The notes under the pieces are model-generated. The model was given only the letters and a program-made list of their open reading frames with translations. It ran no database searches and had not been told where the DNA came from. A program made the position numbers and the translations under genes. From the NCBI GenBank assembly GCA_036835325.1, contig DAITMF010000035.1, positions 1 through 36,711 on the forward strand: a stretch of 36,711 bases of DNA. The letters are read 5' to 3'. Numbering within the stretch: the stretch's first letter is position 1; every line of letters begins with the position of its first letter. The stretch is from CAMCHP01 sp036835325 (GTDB lineage Bacteria; Bacteroidota; Bacteroidia; Flavobacteriales_D; Sanyastnellaceae). Below, piece by piece: positions 33,060-36,711 of the stretch.

Positions 33060-34100
33060 TTAATTGCAACTCTCACCAAACAAGCTTAAAAAAATCAGAA
33101 GGTCAGGTATGTCGACGTTGCCGCTGCCATTAAAATCGGCCCGGTTACACGGCGTTTGATCGCACTCGAAGGTGCAGCTGCCGTTGTCTGAAGTAGCTTC
33201 AGGATTGTAATTGAGGGCCGAAGGGTAGGTGCATCCGAAGACTTCAAGTTCGTCGCAAATGCCATTGTTGTTGAAATCGTGTTCGCACTCGGCACACCCA
33301 AACATAGGGTCGGGGAATACGCAGGTGGTGTCATCGACGTTGGCATCAAGACTGAAGTTGCACGCCGCAGGATTGGTGCACCCATCGATCGGGTCATCAA
33401 CTACTACAATCATGTCGACTGAACCAAGCACATATCCGCCTTCGTTTTCAACCCGAATGGTGAAATCATATACCCCGGGCGACAGCGGGTCGTACAACAG
33501 CGCCGTTGGCCCCGCGATGAGCTGCCAGTAGTTGAAACCGAGGTTTTCTGACTCTTGGCGAATGCTCTGATTTGAAAGTCCCAAGGCGCCCATCACAAAT
33601 GAAACGTCAAGTGTATACTGCGCTGCCTGATTGCCATTGTTGATGGGGTCAAAGTCAATTTCTACCACGGCACGCAGGTCACTGAACGTATAAGGGCCTA
33701 GATCAAAACTGAATAGAAAATCCCAAGTCCCTATGCCAATATCAGGGGTTGGGTCACTGAAGCTTGTTGGCGCATATCCGGCTTCAGCCAAGTAAAAGTT
33801 GTCGTTCACCGGAACCAAGTCTTCGATGAACCTGCGATTCGCCTTAATGCCGAATTCGATCGGTCCGTGTTGAACCTTTGCAAAGCGTTCATTGCTGATG
33901 CCTGTGCCGATGCTGAATGGAATGTTCAAGTTTGCATCGTAGCTAACGACCGATTCAAAAACGGTGCACGAACCATCGTCGATCAGCGCCGAAGGATTGA
34001 AGTTAACGGCTTGAATGTTGGTACAGCCTGAGGTTTGAGCCGAGACGTGTTGAGTTGAGAGAATCCCAACTGCAACAAGAGAGAGAAAAGCGCGCAGCAT
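33060..34100 (-). CDS. Secreted Cys-rich protein with GCT modules and dockerin-like tail
   Basis: The 346-residue protein has a signal peptide (MLRAFLSLVAVGILSTQHVS, then AQ). One GCT module directly follows it (GCTNIQAVNFNPSALIDD, then GSC). About 200 residues of beta-rich sequence come next, ending in an Ig-like strand set (GVYDFTIRVENEGGYVLGSV). Two more GCT modules flank HDFNNNGICDELEVFGCTYP. The end, DFNGSGNVDIPDLLIFL then SLFGESCN, is a dockerin-like EF-hand with a penultimate Cys, the same tail as the protein at 1-2046. It is presumably exported to the cell surface. Function is unknown. Confidence 0.85.
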   Translation of the reverse strand: MLRAFLSLVAVGILSTQHVSAQTSGCTNIQAVNFNPSALIDDGSCTVFESVVSYDANLNIPFSIGTGISNERFAKVQHGPIEFGIKANRRFIEDLVPVNDNFYLAEAGYAPTSFSDPTPDIGIGTWDFLFSFDLGPYTFSDLRAVVEIDFDPINNGNQAAQYTLDVSFVMGALGLSNQSIRQESENLGFNYWQLIAGPTALLYDPLSPGVYDFTIRVENEGGYVLGSVDMIVVVDDPIDGCTNPAACNFSLDANVDDTTCVFPDPMFGCAECEHDFNNNGICDELEVFGCTYPSALNYNPEATSDNGSCTFECDQTPCNRADFNGSGNVDIPDLLIFLSLFGESCN

Positions 34101-34139
34101 GGTTAAGGTATTTCGTTTCGAACTCTAAGTTACAGAATT

Positions 34140-34463
34140 TCAGTGGCCTTTGATTCGTTCCTTGCGTGCAATAATGGCAAAGTAAAGTTTGAAGTCACCC
34201 ATCAACGACCAAAGCGGGTATTGAAAGGTGGCCGGTTTGTTGCGTTCGATGAAAAAGTGGCCAATCCACGCCATGCCATAAGCCGAAGCGATTCCTGCAA
34301 CGATTCCCCACCACCATCCGCTGAAAGCGGCATATCCAAGAAATGCGAAAAACGCTGTAGTACCCACAAAATGGGTAACGCGTGTGCCCGTTTTTCGGTG
34401 CTCACTCAGGTAATACGGGTAGAATTCTTCGAACGACGTATAGCGTTTCAACTGACCATCCAT
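34140..34463 (-). CDS. DUF962 / Mpo1-like membrane protein
   Basis: The 107-residue protein has DUF962 features: an N-terminal FEEFYPYYLSEHRKTGTRVTH with the conserved His, two hydrophobic helical segments (FVGTTAFFAFLGYAAFSG and WWGIVAGIASAYGMAWIGHF) and FFIERNKPATFQYPLWSLMGD. Its yeast relative Mpo1 is a dioxygenase acting on 2-hydroxy fatty acids; that activity is not shown for bacterial members. ATG 34463 is preferred to TTG 34478. It lies 24 nt after phoH and may be co-transcribed, although a TATCTTTT box just upstream could start its own short-leader mRNA. Confidence 0.85.
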   Translation of the reverse strand: MDGQLKRYTSFEEFYPYYLSEHRKTGTRVTHFVGTTAFFAFLGYAAFSGWWWGIVAGIASAYGMAWIGHFFIERNKPATFQYPLWSLMGDFKLYFAIIARKERIKGH

Positions 34464-34487
34464 CCACAAAAGATACAAAACTTCGAT

Positions 34488-35825
34488 TTACAAGAACTCA
34501 TTCGCCATGTTGGCCAACTCTGATCGCTCACCTTTGTCAAGGGTTACATGGCAAAAGAGGTCTTTGCCCTTCAAACGGTCAATGACGTACGACAGCCCGT
34601 TTGATTGTTCATCGAGGTACGGCGTATCGATTTGCCGGACGTCACCGGTAAGTATAACCTTGCAGTTTTCTCCGGCCCGGGTAATGATGGTTTTGACCTC
34701 ATGCGGTGTGAGGTTTTGCGCTTCGTCGACAATAAAAATCGTATTGGTCAAACTGCGGCCGCGGATGTAAGCAAGCGGACTGATTTGTATGCGACCCGCA
34801 GCCTTCATTTCTTCAATGGCTTTGTACTTTTTCTCGTTTTCGCCAAACTGACTCTTGATGAAATTCAGGTTGTCGAAAAGAGGCTGCATGTACGGATTGA
34901 CTTTTTCTTCAGCATCGCCGGGCAAGAACCCAAGGTCTTTGTTGCTCAAAGCCACAATCGGCCGCGCCATAAGAATGGTATCGTACAAGTGCTTTTGCTC
35001 GAGCGACCCGGCCAAAGCCAGCAATGTTTTTCCCGTACCGGCAACGCCTGAAATGGTCACCAGTTTTATTTCAGGATTCATAATGGCGTGCAGTGCAAAG
35101 GCCTGTTCGGCGTTTTTGGGCTTGATGCCATACGCATAGGCCCTGTCAACGCGTTCAATCTGCTTTTTGGTTTCGCTGAAAAAGCCCAATGCCGATGACT
35201 GGCAATTCTTCAGGATGTAGAAGTGATTGTTCATCCTCGCATCGCCGAGAATCGATATTTTACGGGTGTTGCCGGCGGTGTAAAGCTTGCGGATGTCTTC
35301 GCCATCGATGTCTTCAAGCAAGGTTTTACCGGTGTACAAGTGGCGCTTATCGCGCACCGTTCCTGTTTTATAATCTTCTGCCGGAAGGATGAGTGCCTTG
35401 GCCTTCAAACGCAGGTTAACGTCTTTCGAAACGAGGGTGACCTTGGCCTTTTTTTCTTCTTGTTGCAGTTGGATGGCCGCGTTGAGGATTTTATGATCGT
35501 TTGACGCTTTGGCGAAGATGTGCTCAGCGTTGAGGGCGTCATCAATGCGGTCACTCAAAATGATCTTTAATCGTCCGCCGGCCGCGTTGTCGAGCGGAAT
35601 CCAGTCGCGTAGGGTGTGCTCCGATGCTAGTCGGTCGATGATCCTGATGCACTCGCGTGCTTCGAAATTCTTGGTGTCGTTGCCAACCTTGAAGGTGTCG
35701 AGTTCTTCAAGTACCGTAATCGGAATGGCGATGTCATTGTCTTCAAAACTCAAGATTGAGTTGTGGTCGTGCAACAACACCGAGGTGTCGAGTACGTAGA
35801 TCTTTCGCTGCTTTTTCGTTTCCAT
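34488..35825 (-). CDS. PhoH2-type protein: PIN domain plus PhoH ATPase
   Basis: The 445-residue protein has an N-terminal PIN nuclease domain (about 8-145: YVLDTSVLLHD with D13, ITVLEELD with E41, D110, D135). A linker OB-like part follows, then the PhoH ATPase (about 235-440) with Walker A SGVAGTGKT (K266), Walker B TIFIVDEAQNL and LTGDVRQID. PhoH2 proteins couple RNA unwinding to PIN ribonuclease cleavage, and are sometimes grouped with toxin systems; no antitoxin gene is seen here. The upstream 172 nt contains strong hairpins. It is probably cytoplasmic. Confidence 0.92.
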   Translation of the reverse strand: METKKQRKIYVLDTSVLLHDHNSILSFEDNDIAIPITVLEELDTFKVGNDTKNFEARECIRIIDRLASEHTLRDWIPLDNAAGGRLKIILSDRIDDALNAEHIFAKASNDHKILNAAIQLQQEEKKAKVTLVSKDVNLRLKAKALILPAEDYKTGTVRDKRHLYTGKTLLEDIDGEDIRKLYTAGNTRKISILGDARMNNHFYILKNCQSSALGFFSETKKQIERVDRAYAYGIKPKNAEQAFALHAIMNPEIKLVTISGVAGTGKTLLALAGSLEQKHLYDTILMARPIVALSNKDLGFLPGDAEEKVNPYMQPLFDNLNFIKSQFGENEKKYKAIEEMKAAGRIQISPLAYIRGRSLTNTIFIVDEAQNLTPHEVKTIITRAGENCKVILTGDVRQIDTPYLDEQSNGLSYVIDRLKGKDLFCHVTLDKGERSELANMANEFL

Positions 35826-35845
35826 ACGTTCGGTTTTCAGAAGAG

Positions 35846-35861
35846 CGCCGGAGTGCCGGCG
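35846..35861. promoter_or_regulatory. Stable hairpin upstream of phoH
   Basis: CGCCGG, loop agtg, CCGGCG is a perfect 6-bp GC stem 21 nt before the phoH ATG. It has no T run on either side, so it may be a leader element. A second inverted repeat, AGTGGGT (35871-35877) with ACCCACT (35894-35900), lies further upstream, overlapping a TACTTTCA box on the minus strand (35900-35907). Confidence 0.4.
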
Positions 35862-35997
35862 ATTCCGGTGAGTGGGTTGGCCGTTGCCATGTGACCCACT
35901 GAAAGTACGTCAGAAGACCACAGAATCGTACTTCTGTAAATTCGAGTTATGAACGTTTCAGTTGAGGAAAAGAAAAAATAGACTCCTTAACCAAGGG

Positions 35998-36546
35998 TTA
36001 ATCTTCGTTTTGTTCCTTTCCGCTCCCCAAGAACAATTCAATCAACCCGTCAGGAGTGTCGGTAACAATTTCGCGCAGCTCACGGTTGACCTCCACTAGT
36101 ACGTCATCGTTCATCGGTATCAGCACTTCACGCTCGTTGTGGTCAACAATGAAGAGCGGATTGACAGGGTGGTCAGTGATGGCACGTATCGTACCCACCA
36201 CGCCAAATTTCAGGTCGCGAATGGTGAACCCGATGACTTCATGGAAGTAGAATTGCTTACCACTAAGGGCAGGCAGCAAATCCAATGGCAGGTAAATCGG
36301 CTTGTTGATTAGTGCCATAGCAGCGGCTTCACCGTAGACTCCTTGAAACTCCACAATCATCTGGTTGCCTCTTGGATCAGCGCGTGTGATGAAGTGCGGA
36401 ATCAATTGACCGTTGATGTCGAGAAAAACTCCGTCTAACTCATGGTAGAGCGATGGGTCGTCAACATCCAAAAACATCACCATGGCGCCTTTGTAGCCGT
36501 GGAGTTTGGTGATTTTTCCGAGGTAAAAACAATCGTCGTGCGTCAT
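35998..36546 (-). CDS. rimM: Ribosome maturation factor RimM
   Basis: The 182-residue protein has the RimM N-terminal beta-barrel (FYLGKITKLHGYKGAMVM, with the family's KxHGxKG-type motif) and a C-terminal PRC-barrel (FYFHEVIGFTIRDLKFGVVG, then LFIVDHNEREVLIP). It binds S19 and assists 3'-domain assembly of the 30S subunit. The gene follows rpsP, the usual order, with a terminator hairpin between. Confidence 0.95.
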   Translation of the reverse strand: MTHDDCFYLGKITKLHGYKGAMVMFLDVDDPSLYHELDGVFLDINGQLIPHFITRADPRGNQMIVEFQGVYGEAAAMALINKPIYLPLDLLPALSGKQFYFHEVIGFTIRDLKFGVVGTIRAITDHPVNPLFIVDHNEREVLIPMNDDVLVEVNRELREIVTDTPDGLIELFLGSGKEQNED

Positions 36547-36553
36547 AGAACCA

Positions 36554-36583
36554 ATAAAAAAGGCCGCCCATACAGGCGGCCTT
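36554..36583 (-). terminator. Hairpin terminator between rpsP and rimM
   Basis: AAGGCCGCC (36560-36568), loop of 6, GGCGGCCTT (36575-36583) is a perfect 9-bp stem. On the minus strand it is followed by a T run. It should attenuate readthrough from rpsP into rimM, keeping RimM below S16 levels. Confidence 0.88.
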
Positions 36584-36609
36584 GGGCTGTCAAAACAGTG
36601 ATTTGAAAC

Positions 36610-36711
36610 TTATTCAGCTTTTGCCTCTTCGTCGCCGCTAGCAGCTTCCTCAGCCGCCGGAGCTTCTTCAGCAACCGGAGCTTCTTCAGCAACCGGAGCT
36701 TCTTCAGCAAC
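36610..36711 (-). CDS. rpsP: 30S ribosomal protein S16, C-terminal part (5' end outside window)
   Basis: Only the last 33 codons are visible: three tandem VAEEAP units (18 bp each), then AAEEAASGDEEAKAE and the stop. The S16 fold itself lies beyond the window edge. The call rests on the position directly upstream of rimM, the conserved rpsP-rimM order, and the Ala/Glu-rich C-terminal extension known in S16 of Bacteroidota. Identity is inference until the rest is seen. Confidence 0.7.
   Translation of the reverse strand, partial: VAEEAPVAEEAPVAEEAPAAEEAASGDEEAKAE

Noticed and set aside
34488..35825. PhoH2 as part of a toxin-antitoxin module
   Set aside because: No small antitoxin gene lies upstream; the flanking 172 nt have hairpins but no reading frame of that type.

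Overview
The window is chromosomal DNA from a member of the Bacteroidota, most likely Flavobacteriales. Four things point there: promoters of the TTTG/TAnnTTTG type instead of E. coli-type boxes, almost no Shine-Dalgarno sequences, a primary sigma factor of about 290 residues without region 1.1, and lineage-typical families (GWxTD protein, SiaB/SiaC pair, S16 with an acidic tail, secreted Cys-rich repeat proteins). Species cannot be fixed from this. Apart from the repeat-protein gene at the left edge it reads as ordinary core chromosome; I see no prophage, insertion sequence, integron or CRISPR array.

Left part (1-8460). The window opens inside a secreted protein built of about 36-residue Cys-rich repeats and ending in a dockerin-like EF-hand tail. 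Next come a methylcrotonyl-CoA-type carboxyltransferase, accD, rpsO, pnp and the primary sigma factor gene, most separated by clear hairpin terminators. Middle (8500-16400): a beta-helix lipoprotein, then a likely operon of lipoprotein, small secreted protein and an ABCG-type transporter with extra N-terminal domains. Facing it is a siaB-siaC signalling pair, and diverging from that pair a methyltransferase and a His-rich ZIP metal transporter.

From 17240 to 26610 most genes are on the minus strand: HMG-CoA lyase (with the carboxyltransferase, a second leucine-degradation enzyme), ComEC-like protein, GT2 glycosyltransferase overlapping a GWxTD protein, and a three-gene SDR / secreted protein / GT4 operon with ATGA junctions. 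On the plus strand lie a stand-alone receiver, a small conserved protein and tRNA-Ser(UGA).

Right part. A tightly packed plus-strand operon (26788-33056) encodes phosphofructokinase, GAPDH, a sugar kinase, a methylglyoxal-synthase-like protein lacking key catalytic residues, beta-phosphoglucomutase and a GH65 maltose phosphorylase. It reads as a route from maltose by phosphorolysis to beta-glucose-1-phosphate, glucose-6-phosphate and lower glycolysis. Facing it are a second repeat protein with the same dockerin-like tail, a DUF962/Mpo1-like protein, PhoH2, RimM and the C-terminus of ribosomal protein S16.

The most interesting signals are: the higher-order repeat array and the C-terminal tail shared by two unlinked secreted proteins; the pseudo-catalytic methylglyoxal synthase inside a glycolytic operon; an Asn in place of the usual Mg-binding Asp in phosphofructokinase; the ABC exporter operon; a siaBC pair without siaA or siaD nearby; and several promoters so close to the start codon or tRNA 5' end that leaderless transcripts are predicted.
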